The position numbers and the translations under genes are program-made. From an uncultured Erysipelotrichaceae bacterium (GTDB lineage Bacteria; Bacillota_I; Bacilli_A; RFN20; CAG-826): DNA of 54,365 nucleotides. The notes below the pieces were generated by a model, which saw only the letters and a list, made by a program, of their open reading frames with translations, did not search any database and had not been told where the DNA came from. Location: contig CAMVEL010000010.1 of the NCBI GenBank assembly GCA_947166565.1, forward strand, positions 1 through 54,365. Direction: 5' to 3'. Below are positions 17,953 to 25,987 of this stretch, one piece after another. Position 1 is the stretch's first letter. Each line of letters begins with the position of its first letter.

Positions 17953-17981
17953 ATTCTATCCTTTTTTGCTTTCCATTTTAA
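17953..17981 (-). promoter_or_regulatory. dnaD promoter (leaderless)
   Basis: On the - strand: -35 TTAAAA (17981-17976), spacer 17, -10 TAGAAT (17958-17953), then six bases to the ATG at 17946, which places +1 on the A of ATG. It overlaps the 3' end of the shortened CCA-type gene. Confidence 0.6.
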
Positions 17982-18561
17982 TCTTTTCCGGATTGAGTTT
18001 TTCGAGCAGTCCCCGCATTTCATCAACGGCCTCTTGGCTTTCCTTGTCAATGGAAAAACCAAGTCTTTTGGCAAAGCGTTCCGCGCGAAGAATGCGTAAT
18101 GGGTCCTCTAAAATCCTCCTTCGCGGATCTCCGATGAAGCGGATGACCCCATTCTTTAAATCATCCAAGCCATTATGGAAATCATAGGTTTTTCCGTTAT
18201 GGTCGATATAGATCGCGTTGATGGTGAAATCGCGCCTAGAGGAATCCATTTCCATATCCTTAATGAAAACGATTTTGCTGGGATGACGAAAATCCCCATA
18301 GGAATCTTCTTTCCTAAAGGTGGTGATATCCATTTTATAACCTTCGAAAACGAGTTTTACCGAACCGAATCTAGCGAATGTGAAGTCGGCGTTATCCAAA
18401 AATCCCTTCATCTGTTCTGGGGTAGCATCCGTCACCAAGTCGAAATCGCGAAGAGGAATATCCAAAAGGATGTCGCGAGAGGTGCCTCCGACAAGGTAAA
18501 CCTCAAACCCGTTTTTAGCGAAGAGTCCGTGCAGTTTTTCAAAGAAAGATGGGAGTTCCAT
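17956..18561 (-). CDS. CCA-adding enzyme/poly(A) polymerase head-domain protein, C-terminally short
   Basis: Only 201 residues, about half of a usual class II CCA enzyme. The catalytic head is intact: VGGTSRDILLDIPLRDFDLV (motif A with its two Asp), RRDFTINAI (motif B) and EDPLRILRAERFAKRLGF (EDxxR template motif). The protein stops in the neck, so body and tail domains for tRNA holding are missing. No continuation was seen in other frames; dnaD starts 9 bases later. It may be a minimal nucleotidyltransferase or a decaying gene. The ATG lies just past the hup terminator and has no ribosome site; a TTG two codons earlier is an alternative. Confidence 0.8.
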   Translation of the reverse strand: MELPSFFEKLHGLFAKNGFEVYLVGGTSRDILLDIPLRDFDLVTDATPEQMKGFLDNADFTFARFGSVKLVFEGYKMDITTFRKEDSYGDFRHPSKIVFIKDMEMDSSRRDFTINAIYIDHNGKTYDFHNGLDDLKNGVIRFIGDPRRRILEDPLRILRAERFAKRLGFSIDKESQEAVDEMRGLLEKLNPEKIKMESKKG

Positions 18562-18574
18562 AGACAAAGGGGAT

Positions 18575-18599
18575 AAAAAACCCGGGTTGCCCCGGGTTT
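18575..18599 (-). terminator. hup terminator
   Basis: AAACCCGGG (18578-18586) and CCCGGGTTT (18591-18599) form a 9-bp stem with a 4-base loop, followed on the - strand by a T tract. It ends only ~14 bases before the start codon of the next gene. Confidence 0.88.
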
Positions 18600-18616
18600 A
18601 AAGATTAGTCCCTAAC

Positions 18617-18889
18617 TTAGTTGACTTTCTCTTTCAAGCCTTTGGAAGGTTTGAAAGCGACGGAGTTGGATGCTGGGATGGTGATCTTAGCGCCGCTGGA
18701 TGGGTTGGTGCCGACACGGGCCGCGCGGACCTTCTTCTCAAAAATGCCAAAACCAGAGATTTTGACGGCTTCGCCACGGACGACGGCCTCTTCAATGAGG
18801 CGAAGAGCGGCATCGATGACCTTCTCGGCGTCGGTTTTGGAGATTTCGGCCTTCTCGGCGGCCAAACCGATTAATTCAGCTTTGTTCAT
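18617..18889 (-). CDS. hup: DNA-binding protein HU
   Basis: A 90-residue HU: NKAELIGLAAEKAEISKTDA, GFGIFEKKVRAARVGTNP (the DNA-gripping arm) and AFKPSKGLKEKV. It compacts and bends DNA as a dimer. The ATG at 18889 has AGGAGG eight bases upstream; a TTG two codons earlier is too near the ribosome site. It has its own promoter (18926-18954) and strong terminator, as expected for an abundant protein. Confidence 0.96.
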   Translation of the reverse strand: MNKAELIGLAAEKAEISKTDAEKVIDAALRLIEEAVVRGEAVKISGFGIFEKKVRAARVGTNPSSGAKITIPASNSVAFKPSKGLKEKVN

Positions 18890-18925
18890 GGACAATTCCT
18901 CCTATTGCTGATTTGAAGTGAGTAA

Positions 18926-18954
18926 AAGTTAACATTCCATCGGAACAAATGCAA
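18926..18954 (-). promoter_or_regulatory. hup promoter
   Basis: On the - strand: -35 TTGCAT (18954-18949), spacer 17, -10 TAACTT (18931-18926) preceded by TGT (extended -10). The leader is about 30 bases with a strong ribosome site. Confidence 0.65.
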
Positions 18955-18988
18955 GTTTTTTTCTTAATTTTGTGTTTTTTAGGCATTT

Positions 18989-19059
18989 CTTTTCTTTAGA
19001 AAAGTAATAATTCCGATGAAATCGGACAAATTCGCTATTTTGATATGACAATAATGTCA
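18989..19059. repeat. Cluster of three small inverted repeats upstream of hup
   Basis: CTTTTC-TTTA-GAAAAG (18989-19004), CCGAT-GAA-ATCGG (19013-19025) and TGACA-ATAA-TGTCA (19046-19059) follow each other in the der-hup gap. One or more may end der transcription, though none has a good T tract; the last one looks like an operator half-site pair. Confidence 0.4.
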
Positions 19060-19084
19060 ATTTTGTTTTTGGGGATTGGATGGG

Positions 19085-20389
19085 CTATTTTTTGCGACGG
19101 TAAATTATCTTGATTGGGGTTCCTTCAAAATCGAAAGTGTCGCGAAGTCTATTCTCTAAATAACGCGTATAGGAGAAATGGGCGAAGTTCGGCTCGTTGC
19201 AGAACATGACGAATGTCGGGGGGTTGGTCGCGACCTGGGAGACGTAATTGATCTTCAGACGGCCATGGTTGAATTCCGGGGTCGGGTTCATATTCTGGGC
19301 ATCGAGGATAACCGTATTAAGAATCGAGGTAGGTACCCTTCTTGAGCAGGATTCATAAGCCTGATCGACCGCGGGGAGGATATTGTCCAATCCCCTTCCC
19401 GTCTTAGCGGAGACGAAAACGACCTTCGCGTATTCAAGGAATTTGAACCTCCTACGGAATTCCGCTTCGAAATCCTGCTGTTGGACGCCTTTTCCGGCGA
19501 TATCCCATTTGTTGATGACAACGACGATTCCCTTACATTCATCAAGGGCATAGCCAATTACATGACGGTCCTGATCGAGGATGCCGGTGGAGGCATCGAT
19601 TACCAAGATGGCGACGTCGCTTCTTTCGATGGCCCTCAAAGCGCGCAAGGCCGCGTATTTATCAATCGCCTCATAGATGCGTCCGCGCTTAACCAAACCG
19701 GCCGTATCGATAGCAACGTAATTCTTATCGTTATAGGTGAACGGGGTATCGATGGAATCGCGGGTGGTTCCGGCGATATCCTTGACGATGGTTCTTGTTT
19801 CTCCAAGAATCGCGTTGGTCAAAGAGGATTTCCCGACGTTTGGCCTTCCGATAAAGCAGAAAGAGACGGCATCGCCTTTGACTTCCTCTTCCTTTTCGGG
19901 AAGTAAGGATATGACTTTATCGAGCAAATCGCCAACCCCAATGCCGTGGCTTCCAGAAACCGGATAGGGGTCGCCTAATCCTAAGGCATAGAATTCATAG
20001 GCGTCCGCGAGACGGTCCTTATTATCGATTTTGTTGACGACGAGCAAAACGGGTTTACTCGTCTTATAAAGGATCTTGGCAACCGCCCTATCGTCTTCGG
20101 TGACGCCTGTCTTCCCGTCGACTACGAAAAGGATGACATCGGCTTCTTCCATCGCGATTTCCGCTTGGGCGCGGATCTCCTGCTGGAAGGGGGCGTTTTT
20201 GATTTCTATGCCACCCGTGTCAACGATTTGGAACTCTTTTGTTAGCCATTCGCCCTTCCCATAGAGCCTATCCCTGGTGACTCCAGGGACATCTTCGACA
20301 ATCGAGGAACGCTCCCCGACCATGCGGTTGAAAAGGGTCGACTTGCCAACGTTAGGGGCTCCGACGATTGCGACTAAACCTAGTGGCAT
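19085..20389 (-). CDS. der: Ribosome assembly GTPase Der (EngA)
   Basis: A 434-residue protein with two GTPase domains in tandem: GAPNVGKST with NKID in the first and GRPNVGKSS with NKWD in the second, then the KH-like C-terminal domain (KINYVSQVATNPPTFVMFCNE, given by its ends). It matures the 50S subunit. TTGGAGG lies four bases before the ATG, inside the end of cmk, which it overlaps by 10 bases; the cmk-der order is widely conserved. Confidence 0.97.
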   Translation of the reverse strand: MPLGLVAIVGAPNVGKSTLFNRMVGERSSIVEDVPGVTRDRLYGKGEWLTKEFQIVDTGGIEIKNAPFQQEIRAQAEIAMEEADVILFVVDGKTGVTEDDRAVAKILYKTSKPVLLVVNKIDNKDRLADAYEFYALGLGDPYPVSGSHGIGVGDLLDKVISLLPEKEEEVKGDAVSFCFIGRPNVGKSSLTNAILGETRTIVKDIAGTTRDSIDTPFTYNDKNYVAIDTAGLVKRGRIYEAIDKYAALRALRAIERSDVAILVIDASTGILDQDRHVIGYALDECKGIVVVINKWDIAGKGVQQQDFEAEFRRRFKFLEYAKVVFVSAKTGRGLDNILPAVDQAYESCSRRVPTSILNTVILDAQNMNPTPEFNHGRLKINYVSQVATNPPTFVMFCNEPNFAHFSYTRYLENRLRDTFDFEGTPIKIIYRRKK

Positions 20390-21063
20390 GGAACCTCCAA
20401 GCCGGTTTTGTCGGCGATGATTTTCAAAACGGCCTCGACCGATTCATCGATGGTGAGGTTCGAAGTATCCAAAGCAACGGCATCCTCTGCCTGAGAAAGC
20501 GGGGCAAAGGCGCGATGCGAATCAATGTAATCGCGTTTCTTGACATCAGCGACCACCTCTTCATAGGTGGTGGGGATGCCTTTTTCCTGGTTTTCCTTAA
20601 AGCGTCTTTCCGCTCTCGTTTCAACGGAGGCGATTTGGAAAATCTTAACAGAGGCCTTTGGTAAGACATAGGTTCCGATATCCCGACCATCCATGACGAC
20701 GGATTTGCTTTCCGCCATCTTCCTTTGCATTTCGACCATAGCCAAACGTATTTCCTTATAGGAAGCGATATAGCTGACGTTTCCGGAGACCAGAGGTTCG
20801 CGAATGGCTCTGGTAACGTCTTCGTCATTGCAGAAAACCTTTCCGCCTTCGGCGAGTTCTATGGAAACTGAAGGGATAAGGGAATTGGATTGGGCTTCGC
20901 TTTGAGGATCGAGTCCGGCTTTTATGACCGCATAGGTAAAAGCACGATACATAGCTCCCGTATCGATATAGGTAAAACCTAGAATCGAAGCGACTTTCTT
21001 GGCGACAGTACTTTTTCCAGCGGCGGCTGGGCCATCAATGGCGACAGAGATGTATTTTTCCAT
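20380..21063 (-). CDS. cmk: Cytidylate kinase
   Basis: A 227-residue kinase that converts CMP/dCMP to the diphosphates. P-loop IDGPAAAGKST at the N-terminus, GFTYIDTGAMYRAFTY, VMDGRDIGTYVLP and an Arg-rich lid (ETRAERRFKE) are present. The ATG at 21063 has GAGGAG six bases upstream; a longer in-frame reading covers the end of the upstream membrane-protein gene and is rejected. Confidence 0.96.
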   Translation of the reverse strand: MEKYISVAIDGPAAAGKSTVAKKVASILGFTYIDTGAMYRAFTYAVIKAGLDPQSEAQSNSLIPSVSIELAEGGKVFCNDEDVTRAIREPLVSGNVSYIASYKEIRLAMVEMQRKMAESKSVVMDGRDIGTYVLPKASVKIFQIASVETRAERRFKENQEKGIPTTYEEVVADVKKRDYIDSHRAFAPLSQAEDAVALDTSNLTIDESVEAVLKIIADKTGLEVPCH

Positions 21064-21073
21064 AAAAGACTCC

Positions 21074-21400
21074 TCAGAACCCAACGAAGAAGGCGAAGAA
21101 AGCAACGAGCCCACCAAGAACCACCAAGGAGATGATTGCCTTAGCGACCCACCAGGCTTTTTTCTTGGCGAGATAAAAAGCATAGGGCGTTACCTGCCCT
21201 TCCTCAGGGGCAATATCGATTTCCGGTTTGCCCGAGGCGGCGGTATGGATGACCGAAGCGGGGCGTCCCATTGAGGCCAAAGATTTCAATTCGGACGAGG
21301 TCATCGTCTTGTTGAATTTGCCATCGTCGCTAAAAGCGTCCTCCGGCAAAAGGCGGATTGAGGCGCGGTATTTGGCATAGCGTTGCAGTCTCGTTTCCAT
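21074..21400 (-). CDS. Small tail-anchored membrane protein, unknown
   Basis: A 108-residue protein not matched to a known family. It has a basic, soluble N-terminal part (TRLQRYAKYRASIRLLPED) and an acidic middle, and ends in one strong hydrophobic helix (AIISLVVLGGLVAFFAFFVGF) with no residues after it, as in a tail anchor. It is 10 bases upstream of cmk and so probably co-transcribed with cmk-der. The ATG is 10 bases after a -10 box and no ribosome site is seen. A 14-bp palindrome covers its -35. Confidence 0.65.
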   Translation of the reverse strand: METRLQRYAKYRASIRLLPEDAFSDDGKFNKTMTSSELKSLASMGRPASVIHTAASGKPEIDIAPEEGQVTPYAFYLAKKKAWWVAKAIISLVVLGGLVAFFAFFVGF

Positions 21401-21410
21401 AAACGCCAAT

Positions 21411-21439
21411 ATCATACCTTTAAATTACTACAATTTAAA
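21411..21439 (-). promoter_or_regulatory. Promoter of the membrane protein-cmk-der operon
   Basis: On the - strand: -35 TTTAAA (21439-21434), spacer 17, -10 TATGAT (21416-21411), then 10 bases to the ATG, a near-leaderless arrangement. Confidence 0.5.
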
Positions 21440-21443
21440 TTGT
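21430..21443. promoter_or_regulatory. 14-bp perfect palindrome, candidate operator
   Basis: ACAATTTAAATTGT sits over the -35 of the cmk operon promoter, in the divergent gap shared with the ferredoxin gene. Confidence 0.4.
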
Positions 21444-21517
21444 GGCTTTTAGGGAAAAAGGCTACTTTCTAAGCACCTTCGGGGTAATTTGCCGTTTGTA
21501 TTCTAAACGCAAGTCAT

Positions 21518-21523
21518 TATAAT
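21518..21523 (+). promoter_or_regulatory. Ferredoxin promoter -10
   Basis: Consensus TATAAT, with TTTGTA/TTGTAT at the -35 position (17/16-base spacer). The leader to the ATG is about 19 bases with AAGGAG. Confidence 0.5.
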
Positions 21524-21548
21524 GAAGGCACATCAAAGGAGTTGTACC

Positions 21549-21728
21549 ATGCCAAAGAAAGCAAAAGTCGATAACGATCTCTGCATCGGATGCGGACTCT
21601 GCGCCGCCGCCCACGGAGATATCTTCGAAATCGGTGATGACGGCAAAGCCGCTGCAGTCAACGAAGGCGAAGACGCCGATATCGCGGATGCCATCGAAAG
21701 CTGCCCAGTTCAGGCCATTTCCGAATAA
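21549..21728 (+). CDS. fer: [4Fe-4S] ferredoxin
   Basis: A 59-residue single-cluster ferredoxin: CIGCGLC supplies three cysteines and the later SCPVQAI the fourth. The acidic surface (EGEDADIADAIES) is normal for an electron carrier. It resembles the Fer protein of Bacilli. The ATG at 21549 has AAGGAG seven bases upstream; an in-frame ATG nine codons earlier overlaps the -10. It is monocistronic, with promoter and terminator. Confidence 0.93.
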   Translation: MPKKAKVDNDLCIGCGLCAAAHGDIFEIGDDGKAAAVNEGEDADIADAIESCPVQAISE

Positions 21729-21746
21729 GCTATCCCTTAATGAAAT

Positions 21747-21770
21747 AATCCCCCGAAAAAGGGGATTTTT
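21747..21770 (+). terminator. Ferredoxin terminator, possibly bidirectional
   Basis: AATCCCC (21747-21753) and GGGGATT (21761-21767) form a stem followed by TTTTTCTTT on the + strand. The convergent parB stop is 3 bases away, so it may also end parB transcripts. Confidence 0.85.
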
Positions 21771-21772
21771 CT

Positions 21773-22615
21773 TTATTCGTTTTCGTTTCCAAGAAGCTTT
21801 TTCACGAAGGCTTCTTTTTCTTCTTCGCTCTCGAACCGGAAGGTTACCGATTTGGAGCGATCCCTAATTTCCTTTGCCCCGAACATTGAGGGGGTAAGCA
21901 AACTCTTGTTATTAGAATCTTTTGAAAGCATCTCCCTAACAAGGTATTCGGTCTTGCCAACGGAAAGTTTCTCTTTCTTTATCCGCTTGGCAAAGGGCAC
22001 CATATCCTCCGCGTTGAGGGAAGCGATAACTTTTCCGTGTCCATAAGAAAGGTTTCCTAAACTTATCTCATCTTGGATTTCCTGAGGCAATTTAAGGATC
22101 CTGAGGATGTTTGTAACCTGGGGTCTAGAAATATGGGACAAGGTGGAAAGCGTTTGATGCGTGTAGTCGAATTCATCGATCAAGGCCTTATAGACAAGAG
22201 CGATTTGGGGCGCTGGACAATCCCTGGTATCGCGGTTATCCGCAAGAAGCATCAAAAGCTCTTCCTCATCGCTGACTTCGGCGATGACACAGGGTAAGGA
22301 GACGATGCCGACCTTCTTCGCGGCAATGAATCTTTTACGGCCAAGTATCAATTCATAACGTTCGCCTTTGCTACGGATGACAAGAGGGTTATAGAAACCC
22401 TTTTCCTTAAGTCCTTCTGCGAAGAAATCGATGACATTCTTTTTGATGGGAACGCTGGAAATATAGGAAGTATCATCGATTAAGGACGTCGAAATAAGCC
22501 TAGTCGGAGAACTTGCGTACTCCTTTTCCATGACGGCGATGATGTTTTCCTGGGAAAACTTCTCGATTAGGTCCTTTAAGGAAGAGGAGAGAAGGGACGA
22601 ATTGTTATTCTTCAT
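21773..22615 (-). CDS. parB: ParB-family chromosome partition protein, divergent
   Basis: A 280-residue ParB-like protein. The N-terminal nuclease/CTPase-like fold carries [30 protein letters not shown] (given by its ends): the usual GERRxRA box is changed to [17 protein letters not shown] matches the conserved ENxQRxDL region only loosely. The helix-turn-helix ([28 protein letters not shown]) is better conserved. It overlaps parA by 11 bases. It likely loads at parS and works with ParA in segregation, but CTP-switch behaviour may differ. Confidence 0.88.
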   Translation of the reverse strand: MKNNNSSLLSSSLKDLIEKFSQENIIAVMEKEYASSPTRLISTSLIDDTSYISSVPIKKNVIDFFAEGLKEKGFYNPLVIRSKGERYELILGRKRFIAAKKVGIVSLPCVIAEVSDEEELLMLLADNRDTRDCPAPQIALVYKALIDEFDYTHQTLSTLSHISRPQVTNILRILKLPQEIQDEISLGNLSYGHGKVIASLNAEDMVPFAKRIKKEKLSVGKTEYLVREMLSKDSNNKSLLTPSMFGAKEIRDRSKSVTFRFESEEEKEAFVKKLLGNENE

Positions 22616-23375
22616 GGTCCATCACTTCCCTAGCTAAGGCGAAATAGGCGACGCTTCCTTGGGCGGAAGGGCGATAATGGACGACTGGCATATGTTTGGC
22701 TTGGGATTCCCCGACGGAAAGATTCCGAGGAATCGCGACCATGAAGGTATTTTCTTTGAAAAGGGAACGAACTTGCTCGGAGATTTCCTCGGCAAGACGG
22801 GTTTTGGCATCATACATCGTCAAGAGGAAACCCTCAATTTTCAAATCCTTGTTATGGTCTTGGCGGATCGTGTTTATCGTGGATAAGACTGACGCTAACC
22901 CTTCCATTGCGAAATATTCGCATTGGACGGGGACGATGCATGAATTCGCGGCTACCAAACCGTTGAGGGAAAGAATACCTAAAGATGGTGGGCAATCGAT
23001 GATGATGTAATCGTAATCCCCCTCGATTTCGGACAGGACATCTTTAAGCATATAGAATGGTCTTTCTCTAGGCGATTCAATCAAGGAAACCTCCAAAGAC
23101 GCGAGGCGTATGTTTGAAATCGCTATATCAAGCTGAGGATACATCGAATGGACGATGGCTTCTTTGATGCCCTTCTCGCCAAGGAGGACTTCCCTCATTG
23201 TAATGGAAATTATGTTGATATCAATGCCAATACCCCTGCCGGAATTCCCCTGGGGATCCAAATCCAATAAAAGAACCCTCCTCCCAAAATGGGCGAGAGC
23301 TGCTGAAAGGTTAATGGCGGTCGTGGTTTTTCCGACACCACCCTTTTGATTTGCGATAGAAATCACCTTTGCCAT
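22605..23375 (-). CDS. parA: ParA/Soj chromosome partition ATPase
   Basis: A 256-residue deviant-Walker ATPase: [13 protein letters not shown] with the signature Lys, [14 protein letters not shown], and [10 protein letters not shown]. It forms DNA-bound dimers that position origins with ParB. The ATG at 23375 ([12 protein letters not shown]) lies seven bases after a TAAAAT -10 and has no ribosome site, so translation is probably leaderless. An in-frame start at 23411 lies upstream of the promoter's -10. Confidence 0.95.
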   Translation of the reverse strand: MAKVISIANQKGGVGKTTTAINLSAALAHFGRRVLLLDLDPQGNSGRGIGIDINIISITMREVLLGEKGIKEAIVHSMYPQLDIAISNIRLASLEVSLIESPRERPFYMLKDVLSEIEGDYDYIIIDCPPSLGILSLNGLVAANSCIVPVQCEYFAMEGLASVLSTINTIRQDHNKDLKIEGFLLTMYDAKTRLAEEISEQVRSLFKENTFMVAIPRNLSVGESQAKHMPVVHYRPSAQGSVAYFALAREVMDHEE

Positions 23376-23382
23376 ACTGACT

Positions 23383-23411
23383 ATTTTATCCCAAAAACGA
23401 TTTTTCCTCAA
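23383..23411 (-). promoter_or_regulatory. parAB promoter (leaderless)
   Basis: On the - strand: -35 TTGAGG (23411-23406), spacer 17, -10 TAAAAT (23388-23383), then seven bases to the ATG. The -35 overlaps the rsmG stop codon. Confidence 0.65.
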
Positions 23412-24109
23412 AGAGGATGCTTAATGATTTTTGCCCATTCACGGGGATATTTAACAGGCGTGTTTTTATACTTGTTGAAAAGGAAATTCATGCGCACGTC
23501 CCCGCTATTTGGCATAATCGTCTCGATGCGTTTGCCATAACGAAGGCCCAAAATTTCCAAAGCGTCGATGGCTTCTTTCATCTCCTCTTTTCCATTTTTT
23601 CCTTTCATGGCAATGACTTCCCCGTGAACTTTAACTAAAGGGGAGGCCACTTCGAGGAAAACATTCATTGAGGCGAACCCGCGGGAAGTAACGATATCGA
23701 AACTTTCCCTTTCTTCCTTCATATCTTCTACTCTGCCGACATGGAAAAAGACATTATCGAGTCCAAGGCTTTCCTTTATTTCCTCTAAAAAGAGGAATTT
23801 TTTCTTAGTGGCATCGATCAAGGTTACTTTCGCGGAAGGATAAGCCAAAGCCATAACCATTCCGGGAAAACCCGCCCCAGAACCAATATCGGCGATGCTT
23901 TTATTGTTGAAATCAGTCAAGGCACATGGAAGCAAAGAATCGTAGAAATGTTTTAGAAAAACATCCTCTTCCTCGACGATGGAGGTAAGATTCATTCTTT
24001 CGTTCCATTCCTTTAGTTTTTGGGCGTAAAGGGAAAGCTTATCGATATCCAAACCGGGGAGATTGATCTTGGCGTGGCGAAGGGCTTCGATAAGGTCTTC
24101 TTTCTTCAT
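23408..24109 (-). CDS. rsmG: 16S rRNA (guanine527-N7)-methyltransferase
   Basis: A 233-residue SAM-dependent methyltransferase: [20 protein letters not shown], and SAM-binding [19 protein letters not shown], then TSRGFASM. It modifies G527 in the 530 loop. It overlaps mnmG by ATGA, and the mnmG tail provides AGGAAAG as ribosome site. mnmG-rsmG-parA-parB is the usual Bacilli order, with noc absent here. Confidence 0.96.
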   Translation of the reverse strand: MKKEDLIEALRHAKINLPGLDIDKLSLYAQKLKEWNERMNLTSIVEEEDVFLKHFYDSLLPCALTDFNNKSIADIGSGAGFPGMVMALAYPSAKVTLIDATKKKFLFLEEIKESLGLDNVFFHVGRVEDMKEERESFDIVTSRGFASMNVFLEVASPLVKVHGEVIAMKGKNGKEEMKEAIDALEILGLRYGKRIETIMPNSGDVRMNFLFNKYKNTPVKYPREWAKIIKHPL

Positions 24110-25980
24110 GCTTTCCTTTCCTTCCTTAAATAAAGTAACAAGATGGATAAATCCGCGGGATTAACCCCTGGAATTCGCGAAGCTTGGGCAAGGGTCAAAG
24201 GACGAACCATATTGAGTTTCTGTCTTGCCTCTAACCTAAGGCCATCGATATGAAGATAATCTAAATCGGTTGGCAAGGAAATACCTTCGGCTTTTATAAG
24301 GCGGTCGGCTTCCCTTCTTTGCTTCTCCAAATAACCTTCAAATTTGACTACCGTTTCCAAGGATAATACGGAATCGGGGGTCAATTTTATATCATTGAGG
24401 GCCGAGCATAATGGGGCGATTTCGTTATAGGAAAAGGTTGGTCTTTTGAGAATCTCAATGCCTTTGAATCCTTGGTTGTCATAGTCGAACCCATGGGATT
24501 CCATCAATTTCTTCAAACCGTCCTTGTCATCGATATTATTTGAGGAAAGTATAGTGATAGCCTTATGTATATTCTCTTGTTTTTCTTTGAAAGCGGCGTA
24601 GCGGTCTTCCTTCAATAGACCGACATCATGACCATATTCGCTTAGTCTAGCATCCGCATTATCGTGGCGAAGCAAGAGACGATATTCCGCCCTAGAGGAA
24701 AGAAGGCGGTAAGGCTCATCGATTCCCTTTGTTACCAAGTCATCAATCATAACCCCTATATAAGCTTCGTTTCTTTTCAAAATTAAGGGGGGCCTGTCAT
24801 CGATTTTGAGGCAAGCGTTAATTCCCGCCATCAAACCCAAACCGGCCGCTTCTTCATATCCGCTCGTGCCGATAACTTGGCCTGCGGCATATAATCCTCG
24901 GTACTTCTTCGATTCAAGGGTGGCCGTAAATTCCGTAGGAACAATCGCATCATATTCGATTTGATAGGCATACTTAAGGAGCTTGGCGTTTTCCAATCCA
25001 GGAAGTGAATGGACCATTTCTTCTTGGACTTCAACCGGTAAGCCGGTGGAAAAGCCCTGCAGGTAATAGGAATCGTTATCGAGGTATTCTGGTTCAAGGA
25101 AGAGCTGATGACGCGGTTTGTCCGCAAAACGCGTTATTTTGCTTTCAATCGAAGGGCAATAACGGGGTCCAATGCCAACGATTGAGCCATCGAAGAGGCT
25201 TGATTCGCTTAAATGATCCATGATGATTTTATGGGTTTTCTCGTTCGTATAGATCAAATGGCAAGGCAATTGCTCAGAAAGGGGTGTGCTCTTTTGATTA
25301 GAGAAAGAGAAGCAAAGGACATCCTCGGAACCAAGCTGGATTTCCGCTTTCGAGAAATCGATGGTTTTCTTGTCTAGCCTAGGCGGGGTTCCCGTTTTTA
25401 GCCTGATTAATTCCAAACCCATCTCGCGTAAGGCATCGCTTAAACCAATGGAGGCCTTTTCCCCATCTGGTCCACCATCGAAATGTTCTCTTCCGCGGAA
25501 GATTCTGGCATTTAAATAAGTGCCTCCAGTTAGGATTATAGCGGATCCATGTATCGATTTTCCGCTTTTGGTCATAACTCCATAAACGCGGTTTTCATCA
25601 TGGAGAAGCGAGGCGACTTCATCCTCTAAAATGGTAAGGTTTGGTAGTTCTTCTAAGGTCTTCTGAATGAAAGCCGGATAAAGATGTTTGTCTTGTTGTG
25701 ACCTAAGACATTGAACCGCAGGGCCCTTGCCCGTATTTAGCATTTTTATCTGCAATGGCCTTTGGTCTGCGGCAATGCCCATTAGACCGCCTAAGGCATC
25801 GACCTCCCTAACGACCACGCCTTTCGCGCTTCCTCCGATATGAGGGTTGCAAGGCATATTCGCTATCATCTTTTTGTTGAGGGTGATAAGAAGGGTCTTT
25901 TTCCCTAAATTCGCTGAGGAAAAAGATGCTTCAACCCCGGCATGTCCACCACCTATGACGATGATATCGAAATTATCCAT
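24106..25980 (-). CDS. mnmG: tRNA uridine-34 modification enzyme MnmG (GidA)
   Basis: A 624-residue FAD protein that, with MnmE, adds the carboxymethylaminomethyl group to wobble U34. The FAD site VIGGGHAGVEAS is at residue ~8; CNPHIGGSAKGVVVREVDALGG and AGQVIGTSGYEEAAGLGL are family markers, and the C-terminal helical domain ends in [11 protein letters not shown]. It starts 7 bases after the sufB stop, so it appears to be read from the suf operon; the ribosome site (GGTGGG) is poor. Confidence 0.97.
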   Translation of the reverse strand: MDNFDIIVIGGGHAGVEASFSSANLGKKTLLITLNKKMIANMPCNPHIGGSAKGVVVREVDALGGLMGIAADQRPLQIKMLNTGKGPAVQCLRSQQDKHLYPAFIQKTLEELPNLTILEDEVASLLHDENRVYGVMTKSGKSIHGSAIILTGGTYLNARIFRGREHFDGGPDGEKASIGLSDALREMGLELIRLKTGTPPRLDKKTIDFSKAEIQLGSEDVLCFSFSNQKSTPLSEQLPCHLIYTNEKTHKIIMDHLSESSLFDGSIVGIGPRYCPSIESKITRFADKPRHQLFLEPEYLDNDSYYLQGFSTGLPVEVQEEMVHSLPGLENAKLLKYAYQIEYDAIVPTEFTATLESKKYRGLYAAGQVIGTSGYEEAAGLGLMAGINACLKIDDRPPLILKRNEAYIGVMIDDLVTKGIDEPYRLLSSRAEYRLLLRHDNADARLSEYGHDVGLLKEDRYAAFKEKQENIHKAITILSSNNIDDKDGLKKLMESHGFDYDNQGFKGIEILKRPTFSYNEIAPLCSALNDIKLTPDSVLSLETVVKFEGYLEKQRREADRLIKAEGISLPTDLDYLHIDGLRLEARQKLNMVRPLTLAQASRIPGVNPADLSILLLYLRKERKA

Positions 25981-25987
25981 GGTGTCT

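Noticed and set aside
21773-25980. Replication origin near the mnmG-rsmG-parA-parB genes
   Set aside because: These genes often lie near oriC, but I saw no DnaA-box cluster, dnaA/dnaN or canonical parS in the window.
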